In this document: positions 17,895-26,665 of the stretch, one piece after another
How positions within the stretch are numbered: the first letter of the stretch is position 1
How the letters are laid out: every line of letters begins with the position of its first letter
Assembly: GCF_019084545.1 (NCBI RefSeq)
Contig: NZ_JAHREP010000025.1
Location: 1 to 64,000 of the forward strand
DNA: 64,000 nucleotides
Reading direction: 5' to 3'
Source: Marinobacterium ramblicola
Lineage (GTDB): Bacteria > Pseudomonadota > Gammaproteobacteria > Pseudomonadales > Balneatricaceae
Made by a program: the position numbers and the translations under genes
The notes under the pieces: model-generated
Seen by the model: the letters and a program-made list of their open reading frames with translations, nothing else
What the model was told of the DNA's origin: nothing
Databases searched by the model: none

Positions 17895-18419
17895 ATGCTG
17901 AATGCACTTGCCGCCATCGCTCGCAGTCGTGTTTATTGGTTTCTCGTATTGATCGCGTGTTTGTTGCTGGAGGGCACCGCCCTCTACTATCAGTATTTCC
18001 TCGACTACGGGCCTTGCGTGCTGTGCGTGCATATTCGCGCCTGGATAGCGGGGCTTGGTGCCGTTGCGCTGCTGATGATGTTCCTGGGCGGCCCTCTTGC
18101 GATACTGGGACACCTCGCGTCTTTGGGGCTGTCGTTCGGCTTGTTACGCAGTAGCTGGATAACACTCGGTGTCGAGCGAGGCACCGTGGTCGACAGCTGC
18201 ACCATGGATCCACAATACCCCGATTGGTTGCCGCTGGACCGATGGTTGCCCAGCGTATTCGAACCCTGGGAGCCCTGCGGCTATACCCCGGTACTTCCTT
18301 TTGACGTCACCATGGCCGAGGCGCTTGTGGTTATAGCGCTGGTCTGGGTGACGGTCTCTTTTATCTTGCTGCTGGCAAGTTTCAAGAACCCCAAACGGCG
18401 CCGAGATCTGTTCCTCTGA
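17895..18419 (+). CDS. dsbB: Disulfide bond formation protein DsbB
   Basis: A 174-residue inner membrane protein with four transmembrane segments (about residues 12-30, 44-62, 64-84, 139-162). The first periplasmic redox pair is C41-VL-C44 and the second loop holds C101 and C127, with the family segment DWLPLDRWLPSVFEPW. DsbB reoxidises DsbA and passes electrons to quinones. The ATG at 17895 aligns with E. coli DsbB; an in-frame ATG at 17859 would add 12 residues without a ribosome site. The preceding sequence GGGAAAA is a weak ribosome site. The C-terminus KNPKRRRDLFL matches the family. Confidence 0.9.
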   Translation: MLNALAAIARSRVYWFLVLIACLLLEGTALYYQYFLDYGPCVLCVHIRAWIAGLGAVALLMMFLGGPLAILGHLASLGLSFGLLRSSWITLGVERGTVVDSCTMDPQYPDWLPLDRWLPSVFEPWEPCGYTPVLPFDVTMAEALVVIALVWVTVSFILLLASFKNPKRRRDLFL

Positions 18420-18501
18420 CGCTTCGATCTATACTTTTCACACTGAGTAAGGCTTTTCTCGACACAAGGGTGCGTGGCCGAACTTCGAAACAGGAGGTGA
18501 T

Positions 18502-19083
18502 ATGGAGGTAGAACAGGCCCTTAAGAGCGATGCGGATGATCTCGCTTATCTGATCGATATCGCAGGCGAGGGGATGCCTCAATACCTTTGGAGCCAGTTG
18601 GCTGAGCCTGGCCAGACCGCTCTGGAGGTCGGTGCGTTGCGGGCTGCCCGGGAGGAGGGTGGTTTCAGCTATCGTAACGCGCTTGTTTGTCGTGATCAGG
18701 GCAGTGTGCTTGGTATGGTCGTCGCGTATCGATTGCCCGACCCCTATGTGGTGGGGGCGGCAAGTGAATACCCCGAGATTGTTCTGCCGCTGATCGAACT
18801 GGAAGCGCTGGCCCCGGGCAGTTGGTATTTCAACGCCATTGCTACTTACGAGGCGGCCAGGGGGCAGGGTATTGCACGGATGTTGATGCTGGAATCCAAG
18901 GAGAGGGGGCGGTTGCAGGGGTGTACCGAAGCCTCACTGATTGTGGCATCCGCCAACAAGAGGGCGCGTCATCTGTACCAGCAGCTGGGTTATCAGGATA
19001 TCGCATCGCGTCCCATCATCGAATATCCCGGCTGCCCCTATGGTGGTGACTGGGTGTTGATGACGAAAAGGCTGGATGGTTGA
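18502..19083 (+). CDS. GNAT-family N-acetyltransferase
   Basis: A 193-residue single-domain protein with the GNAT fold. WYFNAIATYEAARGQGIARMLMLESKERGR (about residues 113-142) contains the acetyl-CoA-binding pyrophosphate loop of R/Q-x-x-G-x-A type. It is followed by SANKRARHLYQQLGYQ, the usual helix 4 and beta 6-7 region. The acceptor substrate is unknown. AGGAGGTGAT directly upstream is a near-perfect ribosome site. It stands between dsbB and a convergent GAF-domain gene; no operon partner suggests its role. Confidence 0.85.
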   Translation: MEVEQALKSDADDLAYLIDIAGEGMPQYLWSQLAEPGQTALEVGALRAAREEGGFSYRNALVCRDQGSVLGMVVAYRLPDPYVVGAASEYPEIVLPLIELEALAPGSWYFNAIATYEAARGQGIARMLMLESKERGRLQGCTEASLIVASANKRARHLYQQLGYQDIASRPIIEYPGCPYGGDWVLMTKRLDG

Positions 19084-19104
19084 CCCTGCCGGTAGGGCTG
19101 CTGC

Positions 19105-20436
19105 TCAATGCGTCGATGCCAGTATGACGAGGGTGCCGATGGTTTCTCCTCCTCTCTGGATCGGGTAGTGGATATTGCAGCTCAGCCAGTGCGGTAGCAA
19201 ATCGGCAGGCAGGGGCGGAACGTCCATATCCAGCGCGTTGATGCGGGTCTGAGGCGTCAACTGAAATTGAGGGTCGAATTCGTGTACGCGCTGGAACGCC
19301 ATGCGGTTTGCCTTGACCAGGCGGCCGTGCCGATCGAATGCAAGTAGACCCTCGCTGCGCCACTGATTGAACATCGAACGGGTAGCGTCGATAACCGCCT
19401 GACGGGTCTGGAAGTAGTCCTTGACCAGATTCGCTTCGATCATGCGGGCGACCGTGATGGCGAACTCCAGGGCGTCATGCTGATAGGTGTCGGTCAGTCC
19501 CGATAGATCAACCGCACCGATTATGCTGCCGTCGTGTGGATCACGGATGACATCCGCTGAGCAGGTCCAGTGTTTGATGCCGTAGCAGAAGTGTTCCGCA
19601 CCGTAGAGCTGAACCGGCTCCCGGGCCTCAAGAGCGGTGCCGATTGAGTTGGTGCCCACCGTGCCTTCACCCCACAAGCCACCCTCGACAAGGCCCACCT
19701 TGGCAGCGCTGTTGAGTACTTCTGCATCCGCCTCCGTATGCAGAATCAATCCGTCCCGGTCGGCCAGCAGAATCAGGCTATCGCTGTCGTACAACAGTTC
19801 TCCGGCGCGTTTAAGGACCGGTTGCGCGGCATTCAGCAACACTCGATTTTCAACTTGTCTGCGTTCGAACTGATCCCGATCGCTCAATGGTGCATGATTG
19901 ATCAGAGGGTCGACGTTTGCCTCCTGGCAGCGGCGCCAGGAGTCTTCCACTACAGGTCTCATCAGGTTCGGCGGGTAGCTTTGAGAGACGACAAACTGCT
20001 CCCATACATCGAGCAGCAGGTTGTGTTGCTCGGGGTGACTGAGTAGATCGGCCCGATGGAGCATCTGCTGCGTGGCGCGCGCGGCTTGTTCCCGCGTGTA
20101 GAACTGGCCATGCAGCACGAAGCCGGTGATGACGCCGGGCTTCACTTCCGTTACCCGTCCATTTTTTTGGCGGGCGGCGACAAGCGCTTCGGGCAGTCCG
20201 TCCAGCAGGTGCATCGGTGCCTCTTTGCCATTGGCGAAGCGGGAAAGGTGGATATCGCCGGTTTCAAAATCGTAGAACGCCGGGCGAAAGCCCAGTGCCC
20301 GGTTTTCTTCGCTGACGCCTCCGCTGCCGCTGAAGAGTCTGTTTTGCTCTCGCAGTTCCGATAACGTCAATCGTGGCGCCTTTATCCCGCTATCAACCGG
20401 CATAGAGCCTGTGTGGTTGGGGGCTTTGGCATTCAT
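19105..20436 (-). CDS. GAF/PAS sensory protein resembling the input half of AcoR-type activators
   Basis: A 443-residue soluble protein. Residues about 50-125 form a small module (RPAFYDFETGDIHLSRFANGKEAPMHLLDGLPEAL). Residues about 150-330 match the N-terminal GAF region of AcoR-like sigma-54 activators (VVEDSWRRCQEANVDP, GLWGEGTVGTNSIGTALEAREPVQLYGAEHF, TCSADVIRDPHDGSIIGAVDLSG). Residues about 345-440 look like a PAS fold (GLLAFDRHGRLVKANRMAF). The AAA+ and Fis-type HTH domains that normally follow are absent: the gene ends normally with PIQRGGETIGTLVILASTH. It may bind a ligand such as an acetoin- or aldehyde-like metabolite and act through a partner protein. Confidence 0.75.
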   Translation of the reverse strand: MNAKAPNHTGSMPVDSGIKAPRLTLSELREQNRLFSGSGGVSEENRALGFRPAFYDFETGDIHLSRFANGKEAPMHLLDGLPEALVAARQKNGRVTEVKPGVITGFVLHGQFYTREQAARATQQMLHRADLLSHPEQHNLLLDVWEQFVVSQSYPPNLMRPVVEDSWRRCQEANVDPLINHAPLSDRDQFERRQVENRVLLNAAQPVLKRAGELLYDSDSLILLADRDGLILHTEADAEVLNSAAKVGLVEGGLWGEGTVGTNSIGTALEAREPVQLYGAEHFCYGIKHWTCSADVIRDPHDGSIIGAVDLSGLTDTYQHDALEFAITVARMIEANLVKDYFQTRQAVIDATRSMFNQWRSEGLLAFDRHGRLVKANRMAFQRVHEFDPQFQLTPQTRINALDMDVPPLPADLLPHWLSCNIHYPIQRGGETIGTLVILASTH

Positions 20437-20695
20437 TTCGCTCTCCCGGCGTCGGCCTCGGTAAGTATCAAGTCATCGATCATCGTAATCTGAGTATAGT
20501 CTGCGTTAACAGACGTTCATTCGAGATGCCGCACGAATGAATATTTCTCTTTCCCGCAGTTCCGTTGTGCTATCTGTTTCAGGTTGGAGTGGCTAAAGCC
20601 AGAGCGGTAGCGCTTTTTATAATTCAGTAATGGTTATTACACTACTGGGCCGTAAGCGATAGAATACTGACCTCGTTCAGTGGAGCCCTCATCTC

Positions 20696-22093
20696 ATGAC
20701 CAACCAATATGCTGATGCGGCGTCATCGCCGGAGTCCCTGCGCTGGCTTACTCTGCTGAGCATCTGTGTGGCGACATTCTTGATGCCGATGAGCCTGTCG
20801 GCGGTGAATGTGGCGCTGCCGGCGATCGCGTCGGATCTGCAAGCGGACGCGGTTCTGGTCAGTTGGGTGCCGACGATGAATCTGCTCGGCGCCATTGCAT
20901 TGCAACTGCCTTCAGGGCGGATCGCCGATATTCTGGGCCACAAAAGGATCTTCATCACCGGTGTGCTGCTCTATGCGATCAGTTCACTGCTGGTACTGCT
21001 GATCGAGGATATACGGCCCCTATTGGCGGTCAGGCTGGTTCAGGGGATCTCCGGTGCGATGATTTTCGGGCCTGCCATGGCGATCGTCAGTAAAACCTTT
21101 GCGTCCAGCGGCAGGGGGGCGGCACTGGGCATCACTTCGAGCTCCGTTTACCTTGGTTTGACCTGCGGCCCATTGGTCGGCGGTTGGCTGACAGAGCTAT
21201 GGGGCTGGCGTTCGGTTTTCATCGCGCCCTTACCACTGACGGTGGTCACGCTGGTGATGGTGGGGCTCTTCGTGCGGGAGTCGGAGCGCAACGCCCATGA
21301 ACGGCTGGATTGGTTCGGCAGTATCATCTTTGCGCTGGCTGCGAGCTCGCTGTTTATCGGCATCTCCGAACTGCCCAGCGTGACGGGCTTGGCGCTGGCG
21401 GCGCTCGGCGTGGTCATGTTGATTGTGTTTATCTATCAGCAGGAACGCTCGCCCTGGCCGCTGATCCGTTTGCGCCGCATGGTGGCGAATCGGGTGTTTT
21501 TCCGTTCGATCCAGTCCAGCTTTTTGATGTACAGCGCCAACTACCCGTTGCAGTTCATGCTCAGCCTGTATTTGCAGTACATCCAGGCCCTGTCTCCGGC
21601 AGAGGCGGGGCAACTGATGCTGTTGCAGGCGCTGGTGATGGTGGTGGTCGCGCCGTTGTCGGGGCGTATATCCGATCGTTCCGATCCACGCATTCCGGCC
21701 ACCATCGGCTGCGTACTGTTTGGCGCGGGCTTTCTCAGCCTGTCGCTGCTGAGTGCCGACAGTTCGCTGCTGTGGGTCGGCTCCTCGTTGGTGATGATGG
21801 GGCTTGGATTTGGGCTGTTTTCATCGCCGAACAACAATGCGGCGCTGTCGTCGGTTCCTTCCGAGCGTTTGGGTATCGCCTCGTCGATACTCAATATCTC
21901 ACGTAGCCTGGGTAATATGCTGGGGATGACGGTGGTCGTGTTCCTGTTCAATCTGCTGATCGGTAACGCACAGATCGCACCGGAGCAGTATCCTGCGTTG
22001 ATGCAAGCGTTGCAGTACGCGTTTGTCATCTGTGCCGGCTATGCGTTTATCGCCGCTTTTACCTCCTGGAGCAGGGGCAAGATGGTGCGCTGA
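20696..22093 (+). CDS. MFS drug/metabolite exporter, DHA2 (EmrB/QacA) type
   Basis: A 465-residue membrane protein with about 14 hydrophobic segments, typical of the DHA2 family. Motif A appears as LPSGRIADILGHKRIFI (about 65-81), the family motif C as GLTCGPLVGGWL and the N-terminal motif D1 as NVALPAIASDL. These carriers export drugs or amphipathic metabolites with protons. No partner (EmrA-like) gene is adjacent. It ends at 22093, one base before the last base of the convergent permease gene, so the two stop codons abut. Substrate unknown. Confidence 0.87.
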   Translation: MTNQYADAASSPESLRWLTLLSICVATFLMPMSLSAVNVALPAIASDLQADAVLVSWVPTMNLLGAIALQLPSGRIADILGHKRIFITGVLLYAISSLLVLLIEDIRPLLAVRLVQGISGAMIFGPAMAIVSKTFASSGRGAALGITSSSVYLGLTCGPLVGGWLTELWGWRSVFIAPLPLTVVTLVMVGLFVRESERNAHERLDWFGSIIFALAASSLFIGISELPSVTGLALAALGVVMLIVFIYQQERSPWPLIRLRRMVANRVFFRSIQSSFLMYSANYPLQFMLSLYLQYIQALSPAEAGQLMLLQALVMVVVAPLSGRISDRSDPRIPATIGCVLFGAGFLSLSLLSADSSLLWVGSSLVMMGLGFGLFSSPNNNAALSSVPSERLGIASSILNISRSLGNMLGMTVVVFLFNLLIGNAQIAPEQYPALMQALQYAFVICAGYAFIAAFTSWSRGKMVR

Positions 22094-22897
22094 TCAGCCG
22101 CGTGCCGGCATCGTGCGCGCGCTGCGTTCGGGATTGAAACTCAGGATCGCCAGCAGGGCGAACAGCGTGGTACAGCCCAGAGTGATCGCCAATGCTTCCA
22201 GATTGAGCTGCTGATACAGCGCAAACCGGACCAGCTCCACGGCGTGGGTAAAGGGGTTGTACTGACAGATCCAGTACAGCCATTCGCTGGATTCGCGCAT
22301 CTTCCACAGCGGGTAGAGCGCGGAGGAGAGGAAGAACATCGGGAAGATGACGAAGTTCATCACCCCGGCGAAGTTCTCCAACTGACGGATGCGCGCGGAC
22401 AGAAACAGGCCGATGGCACCGAGCAGCAGGGCGACCAACACCAGAGCGGGCAGCACCGTGATCAACCCCAGCAGCGGCGGCTCGACACCGGCGATCCAGG
22501 CGATGGCGAGAAAGGCGTAGACCTGCAGCAAGGAGATCAGCGCGATCGCCATCAGCTTGCTGATCAGCAGCCAGCTGCGCGGCATCGGGCTCATCAGCAG
22601 CACCTTCATGCTGCCCATCTCACGGTCGTAGACCATCGACAGCGAACTCTGCATGCCGTTGAAAAGCAGGATCATGCAGCACAGGCCCGGTGCGATATAG
22701 GTCTCATAGGTGATATAGGTCTCGTAGGGCGGGATGATCGCCACACCGAGGGCGGCACGAAAGCCGGCGGCGAACACCACCAGCCAGAGTAGCGGACGCA
22801 CCAGGGCGCTGAGAAAGCGGCTGCGCTGCTGGATAAAGCGCCAGAACTCGCGTTTGACGACGCCGGTGAAGGCGTGCAGGTAGTGGATCGGGCTCAT
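22094..22897 (-). CDS. pedC: ABC-2 permease of the PQQ-alcohol-oxidation-associated transporter (PedC-like)
   Basis: A 267-residue ABC-2 membrane protein with six hydrophobic segments and the core GLCCMILLFNGMQSSLSMVYDREMGSMKVLLMSPMPRSWLLISKL. This closely resembles the PedC family found next to quinoprotein dehydrogenases. The start at 22897 overlaps the ATPase stop by four bases (ATGA); a longer upstream frame has no family match. Residues about 50-62 contain a doubled TYE segment from an 18-base tandem repeat in the DNA. With the ATPase it forms an inner-membrane transporter. In P. putida the PedA1A2BC system has been linked to growth with lanthanides, so metal handling is a plausible role. 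Confidence 0.85.
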   Translation of the reverse strand: MSPIHYLHAFTGVVKREFWRFIQQRSRFLSALVRPLLWLVVFAAGFRAALGVAIIPPYETYITYETYIAPGLCCMILLFNGMQSSLSMVYDREMGSMKVLLMSPMPRSWLLISKLMAIALISLLQVYAFLAIAWIAGVEPPLLGLITVLPALVLVALLLGAIGLFLSARIRQLENFAGVMNFVIFPMFFLSSALYPLWKMRESSEWLYWICQYNPFTHAVELVRFALYQQLNLEALAITLGCTTLFALLAILSFNPERSARTMPARG

Positions 22898-23637
22898 GCG
22901 CTTGCCTCCCCGGTGGCGGTCAGACGTTCGAACAGAGCCCCCAGAGATGGATCTTGTTCCGCCTCGCACAGCGCATGGCCGCTGCCCTGCGCCAATACCT
23001 GCCCCCGGTGCAGGATGATCACCGGATCCTCCGGCTGCACCTCCTCCAGTAGATGAGTCGCCCATAGCACCGTCAGGCCACGCTCGTGGCACAGTGTTCT
23101 GACCGCGTTGTTGATGGCGCGGCGCGAGGCGACATCCAGCCCGGCGCTGGCCTCGTCCAACAGCAGGATCGAGGGGGCGTGGAGCAGGGCGCGGGCGATC
23201 TCGACCCGGCGCCGGTGACCGCCGTTCAGCGAGCGCACCCGGTCGCGCAGACGGTCGGCCAGGCCCAGCCACTCCAGCTCCCGCGCGGAGCGTTCACGAA
23301 TGGTGCGGGTAGAGAGCCCGTGCAGGGCACCGTGGTACTCCAGGTTTTGCAGTACGGTCAGGTCCAGGTCCAGCGTGCTCTGCTGAAACACTACGCCGAG
23401 CTGTGCCAGCCACCGCCGAGGGTGGCGGTCGATCGATACGCCGTTGAACAGGATGTGCCCCTGCTGCACCCGGTAGAGGCGGGTGAGCAGGGCAAAGAGC
23501 GTGGACTTACCCGCCCCGTTTGGACCCAGCAGGGCGTTGAACCGGCCCGGCTGAAGCCTGAGGCTGACGTCATTGAGCGCCACCCGTGTACCGTAGCGGT
23601 GAGTAACGGATTGTATTTCCAGGCTGCTTGCTGCCAC
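22894..23637 (-). CDS. pedB: ABC transporter ATPase of the PQQ-associated system (PedB-like)
   Basis: A 247-residue ATPase: Walker A GPNGAGKST (about 38-46), Q-loop VVFQQSTLD, signature LNGGHRRRVEIARAL, Walker B ILLLDEASAGLD and H-loop ATHLLEE. The unusual signature LNGGHRRR in place of LSGGQ fits the ATPase subfamily that occurs with PQQ-dependent alcohol dehydrogenases. It pairs with the permease, with which it overlaps by four bases, and follows the beta-propeller gene after a 92-base spacer containing short direct repeats. It energises transport across the inner membrane. Confidence 0.87.
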   Translation of the reverse strand: MAASSLEIQSVTHRYGTRVALNDVSLRLQPGRFNALLGPNGAGKSTLFALLTRLYRVQQGHILFNGVSIDRHPRRWLAQLGVVFQQSTLDLDLTVLQNLEYHGALHGLSTRTIRERSARELEWLGLADRLRDRVRSLNGGHRRRVEIARALLHAPSILLLDEASAGLDVASRRAINNAVRTLCHERGLTVLWATHLLEEVQPEDPVIILHRGQVLAQGSGHALCEAEQDPSLGALFERLTATGEASA

Positions 23638-23681
23638 ATCCGCTCCTTAGTTGCCGGGGAGGGGGGCGAACCCTCGATGCG

Positions 23682-23729
23682 TTTCAGGCCTAATGATCTT
23701 CAGGCTCAATGCTTTTCAGATTAGCCGCT
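23682..23729. repeat. Three imperfect 16-base direct repeats
   Basis: Units at 23682-23697, 23698-23713 and 23714-23729 share the core TTCAG followed by an AAT/ATT-rich part. They fill the spacer immediately after the beta-propeller stop codon (read on the minus strand). They may be the product of slippage or a small regulatory array between two genes of the transporter operon. Confidence 0.4.
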
Positions 23730-24701
23730 TCAGGGCGTGGTGACGACGCCCCAGGGGTAGCGGCCGACCTTGATCGAACGGATCACTTTCAGATCGTCGA
23801 CATCGATCACCGAGACATCGCCACTGATGCCGTTGGTGGTGAGCAGGTGCTTTCTGTCGGGGGTGAACTCCATATGCCAGACGCGACGGCCCACCAGCAG
23901 GTAATCGAGCACTTCGTAGGTTTTCGCGTCGACCACGGCCACATGGTTGGCCGGGCCCAATGCGACAAAGGCGTACTTGCCGTCGTCGGTCAACTTGATC
24001 CCCACCGGCTGGATCTTGTCGGGGTGGATACCCTTGATCTCGAAGTTCAGCTTCTTGATGATCTGCCGGGATTCCACATCGACCACGGAGACGGTGCCAC
24101 CGATCTCGGCGGAGGCCCAGAGCAGCTTGCCGTCCTTGCGGAACTCGACATGGCGCGGGCGCTGGTCGACCAGGGTGTTGTCCACCAGTTCGTGGGTCTG
24201 GGTGTCGATCCAGTGCAGCATATTGGTGGTTTCGCTGGTGTTGACCGCCCAGCGCCCGTCGGGGCTGACCGCCATCCCCTCCGGTTCCACGCCCACCTCG
24301 ATCTGGGCCACCACCTCGTGGGTCTGGGTGTCGACCACGGTGACCAGGGCATCGTCCTCGTTGGAGATGTAGAGCTTGCGGTTGTCCGGGTGCAGCGAGA
24401 ACTGCTCCGGATCGGCGCCGGAGGGCAGGTTGGCAACGATCTTGCGCGTGGCCAGGTCCATCACCTGTACGGTGTCGGAGTCGCTGGCACAGATGTACAG
24501 CTTGCTGCCATCCTTCGACAGTGCGATACCGCGGGGTCGCTCGCCGACATCGATGGTGTCGGTAACCGTCCAGGAGTCCAGATCCAGCACCGACAGGGTG
24601 TCATCCTTCTCGTTGGAGATATAGGCAGTGGCGGCCTGGGCGTTGCCGGCGGCAACCAGGGCGGAGACGAGGAGGGTGGGGATCAGTTTGGGGTATTTCA
24701 T
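23730..24701 (-). CDS. Periplasmic YVTN beta-propeller protein of the PQQ-associated ABC cluster
   Basis: A 323-residue protein with signal peptide (LIPTLLVSALVAAGNAQA) and about seven YVTN-type blades, seen as repeats of the form ISNEKDDTLSVLDLDSWTVTDTIDVGERPRGIALSKDG. This matches the family of PQQ-dependent-catabolism-associated beta-propellers that accompany PedABC-like transporters. The start at 24701 is at the first Met before the signal peptide; the frame is open further upstream without homology. It could be a periplasmic partner of the transporter or of the quinoprotein dehydrogenase; the ligand is unknown. Second gene of the leftward operon, 26 bases after the binding-protein gene. 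Confidence 0.85.
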   Translation of the reverse strand: MKYPKLIPTLLVSALVAAGNAQAATAYISNEKDDTLSVLDLDSWTVTDTIDVGERPRGIALSKDGSKLYICASDSDTVQVMDLATRKIVANLPSGADPEQFSLHPDNRKLYISNEDDALVTVVDTQTHEVVAQIEVGVEPEGMAVSPDGRWAVNTSETTNMLHWIDTQTHELVDNTLVDQRPRHVEFRKDGKLLWASAEIGGTVSVVDVESRQIIKKLNFEIKGIHPDKIQPVGIKLTDDGKYAFVALGPANHVAVVDAKTYEVLDYLLVGRRVWHMEFTPDRKHLLTTNGISGDVSVIDVDDLKVIRSIKVGRYPWGVVTTP

Positions 24702-24727
24702 GGTGTTGTCCTTCTGTTGCTTGGCGT

Positions 24728-25903
24728 CTATTGCTCGACGACGCGGCAGCGGCTTTCGGGCGCGTCGAAGCCAAGGGTGTCGAGATCGGTGACGGGGTGG
24801 AGGAACCCTTCCTGGGGCGAGCTGGAGACCAGCGCGCGCGGATGAACCAGGGCGACAGGCTGGCGCAGTTGGCCGCTCCAGTGCCTGAAGTTCAGCTTGC
24901 GCCCCTTGAATGCCGCCAGTTCGAACCGGTCCGACAGCACAAAGGCGCGCAGGGTGGCAACATCGGTACTGCCGGTGCGGGTAACCGCCTCGGCGAAGGT
25001 GCGCACGGCAGCCCAGCTTGCGTAATCCTTCTCGTTCATCCAGCGCCCGCTCTGCTTCTCGAACCGGCTGTGCAGTTGGGCCGCGCCCCAGGCTTCGATC
25101 ATCTTGTGCCAGCCCACCGGCATCAGCCCCTGGGTGCCGACCACCGGGCGCGGCAGGCCGGTGTTGTAGGGCAGGTATTCGCCGAAATCGCCGCGCTCGT
25201 CGGCAACCACGAGCACATCGTACTCGGTGCCGGAGGTGAACGGGGGCAACTCCTTTTGTGCGGTGCGGCGCAGGTCGGTATCGAAGCTCCACGCCTTCTC
25301 GGCCACGACCTTGCCGCCGAACCGTTTGGCCGCGCGCTTGATCGATTCGGCAAACGCCAGGTCGTCATCGGTAGAGCCGCTGATCAGCATCCAGCGGTTC
25401 CAGCGCCGCATGATCAGCCACTGCGCCAGGGCATCGGCCAGCATGGCGCGTGAAGGAAGGGTGTGCAGCATGCCGGGCAGGCACTGCTCGCTGCGCAGGC
25501 TGTCGTCGCGGCTGCCGCTGTTGATCAGCAGCGCATCCGGCGGCAGGGCCTGGCTTAACGCGGCCAGGGTATCGGCGGCGGTGTTCAGTACGAACAGCCT
25601 GGCCCCATCGTCATAGAGCGCCTGGCTTTCGGCGACCAGCGTGGCGGTATCCTCGCCCTCTATCTCATCCAGCCGGTACTGGTGTTTAAGAAAACGCCCC
25701 GTGCTGTTGCTGTCGGCGATGGCAAGGCGGGCACCCTGCAGGCCGGCATCCTCCGGTTCGGGTATCAGGTTTGACAGGACGGGGCCGCGGTCGATGATCT
25801 GGCCGACATAGGCAACCCGGATATCGAGCGGCTCGTTGGCATCGGCGAGGGCGGAGGGCAGCAGGGTTGCGAGCACAAGCCCGATGGTTGTCTGTTTCAG
25901 CAT
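24728..25903 (-). CDS. Periplasmic binding protein of the PQQ-associated ABC system (Leu/Ile/Val-type fold)
   Basis: A 391-residue protein with signal peptide (TTIGLVLATLLPSALA). The two-lobe type I periplasmic binding fold is visible as ...IRVAYVGQIIDR... near residue 27, ARLAIADSNSTGRFL, and the second lobe from WMLISGSTDDDLAFAESIKRAAKRFGG. It fits the family of ABC binding proteins found only in PQQ-dependent alcohol dehydrogenase clusters. First gene of the leftward operon (binding protein, propeller, ATPase, permease). It is divergent from the cupredoxin-like gene, sharing the regulatory region with the motif at 25988. Ligand unknown; lanthanide complex, PQQ or an alcohol are candidates. 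Confidence 0.85.
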   Translation of the reverse strand: MLKQTTIGLVLATLLPSALADANEPLDIRVAYVGQIIDRGPVLSNLIPEPEDAGLQGARLAIADSNSTGRFLKHQYRLDEIEGEDTATLVAESQALYDDGARLFVLNTAADTLAALSQALPPDALLINSGSRDDSLRSEQCLPGMLHTLPSRAMLADALAQWLIMRRWNRWMLISGSTDDDLAFAESIKRAAKRFGGKVVAEKAWSFDTDLRRTAQKELPPFTSGTEYDVLVVADERGDFGEYLPYNTGLPRPVVGTQGLMPVGWHKMIEAWGAAQLHSRFEKQSGRWMNEKDYASWAAVRTFAEAVTRTGSTDVATLRAFVLSDRFELAAFKGRKLNFRHWSGQLRQPVALVHPRALVSSSPQEGFLHPVTDLDTLGFDAPESRCRVVEQ

Positions 25904-25987
25904 AGTTGTCGGTTGTTTTTGTTATCGGTTGATTCAGCTTAGTCAGGGCGGTGGTCGCAGAAAATATGCGGAAGGTCGCAATCAAAT

Positions 25988-26030
25988 AGTACTCAAGTAG
26001 CATTTTGCGTCCGCGCCAGGTCACTAGCAT
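25988..26030 (+). promoter_or_regulatory. ErbR-type motif (site B) upstream of the cupredoxin-like/pedF genes
   Basis: AGTACTCAAGTAGCATT at 25988-26004 is an exact 17-base copy of site A. TAGCAT at 26025-26030 starts about 30 bases after the dyad centre and could be the -10 box. The site also lies about 85 bases upstream of the divergent binding-protein gene, so it may control both directions. Confidence 0.6.
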
Positions 26031-26073
26031 GGAAAGGGATCCCGATAACAAAAAATCTGATGGAGATAACCCA

Positions 26074-26502
26074 ATGTCCCTGAAAAACAAGGCGGCGATG
26101 TCGCTGCTTATCGCCGCCATCGCAGGTCCCGTGCTTGCCGAGGGAGATCTCACCACCCGCCCGCAGGCGCTGCCTGACCTGGTGCTGGGCAACGAGCAGA
26201 GCGACTACGCCATGTCGCAGAAAACCTATGAGATGGAGACCGGCAAGGCGTACAGCCTGAAGATCATCTCCAGCGGACTGAAGGAGTACGCGATCCAGGC
26301 GCCGGAGTTCTTCACCTCGATCTACCTGCGCAAGGTGGAAGCCGGGGATATGGAGATCAAGGCGATGACGCTGACCGAGCTCGAGTTCGAGGAGGAATCC
26401 GAAGCCGAGATCTACTTCGTACCGATCAAGCCCGGTACTTTTGAGTTTTATGCGGAAGGGCTTGAAAACAAAGGTATGGTCGGCGAATTCAAGGTGAAGT
26501 AA
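26074..26502 (+). CDS. Periplasmic cupredoxin-like protein without copper ligands
   Basis: A 142-residue protein with signal peptide (MSLLIAAIAGPVLA) and a mature part predicted mainly beta. The pattern YSLKIISSGLKEYAIQAPEFFTSIYLRKVEAGDM...AEIYFVPIKPGTFEFYAEGLENKGMVGEFKV is like a cupredoxin barrel. The mature chain contains no His and no Cys, so a type I copper site is impossible. It is acidic (23 Asp/Glu against 12 Lys/Arg by my count). The ATG at 26074 follows GGAGATAACCCA; upstream in-frame residues are not a signal peptide. It lies between a motif site and pedF, so I infer a periplasmic accessory role in alcohol oxidation. Confidence 0.7.
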   Translation: MSLKNKAAMSLLIAAIAGPVLAEGDLTTRPQALPDLVLGNEQSDYAMSQKTYEMETGKAYSLKIISSGLKEYAIQAPEFFTSIYLRKVEAGDMEIKAMTLTELEFEEESEAEIYFVPIKPGTFEFYAEGLENKGMVGEFKVK

Positions 26503-26665
26503 GGCCGTGGAACAGTCGTTATCGACTACTACCAACGGACCATATTTTGCCTGCCAAGGTGTAATCCAACGCAGCAGGACGCTGAGTCATTATGAAGTCA
26601 GTTCTGTGCTTTCGTGTGCAATGCCCGAAGCACAACCGGCTTATAACAAAAACGGGTGATCTATT

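Noticed and set aside
22683-22737. 18-base tandem repeat in the permease gene as a recent duplication
   Set aside because: The doubled Tyr-rich segment seems compatible with the normal length of the family, so it is probably ancestral.
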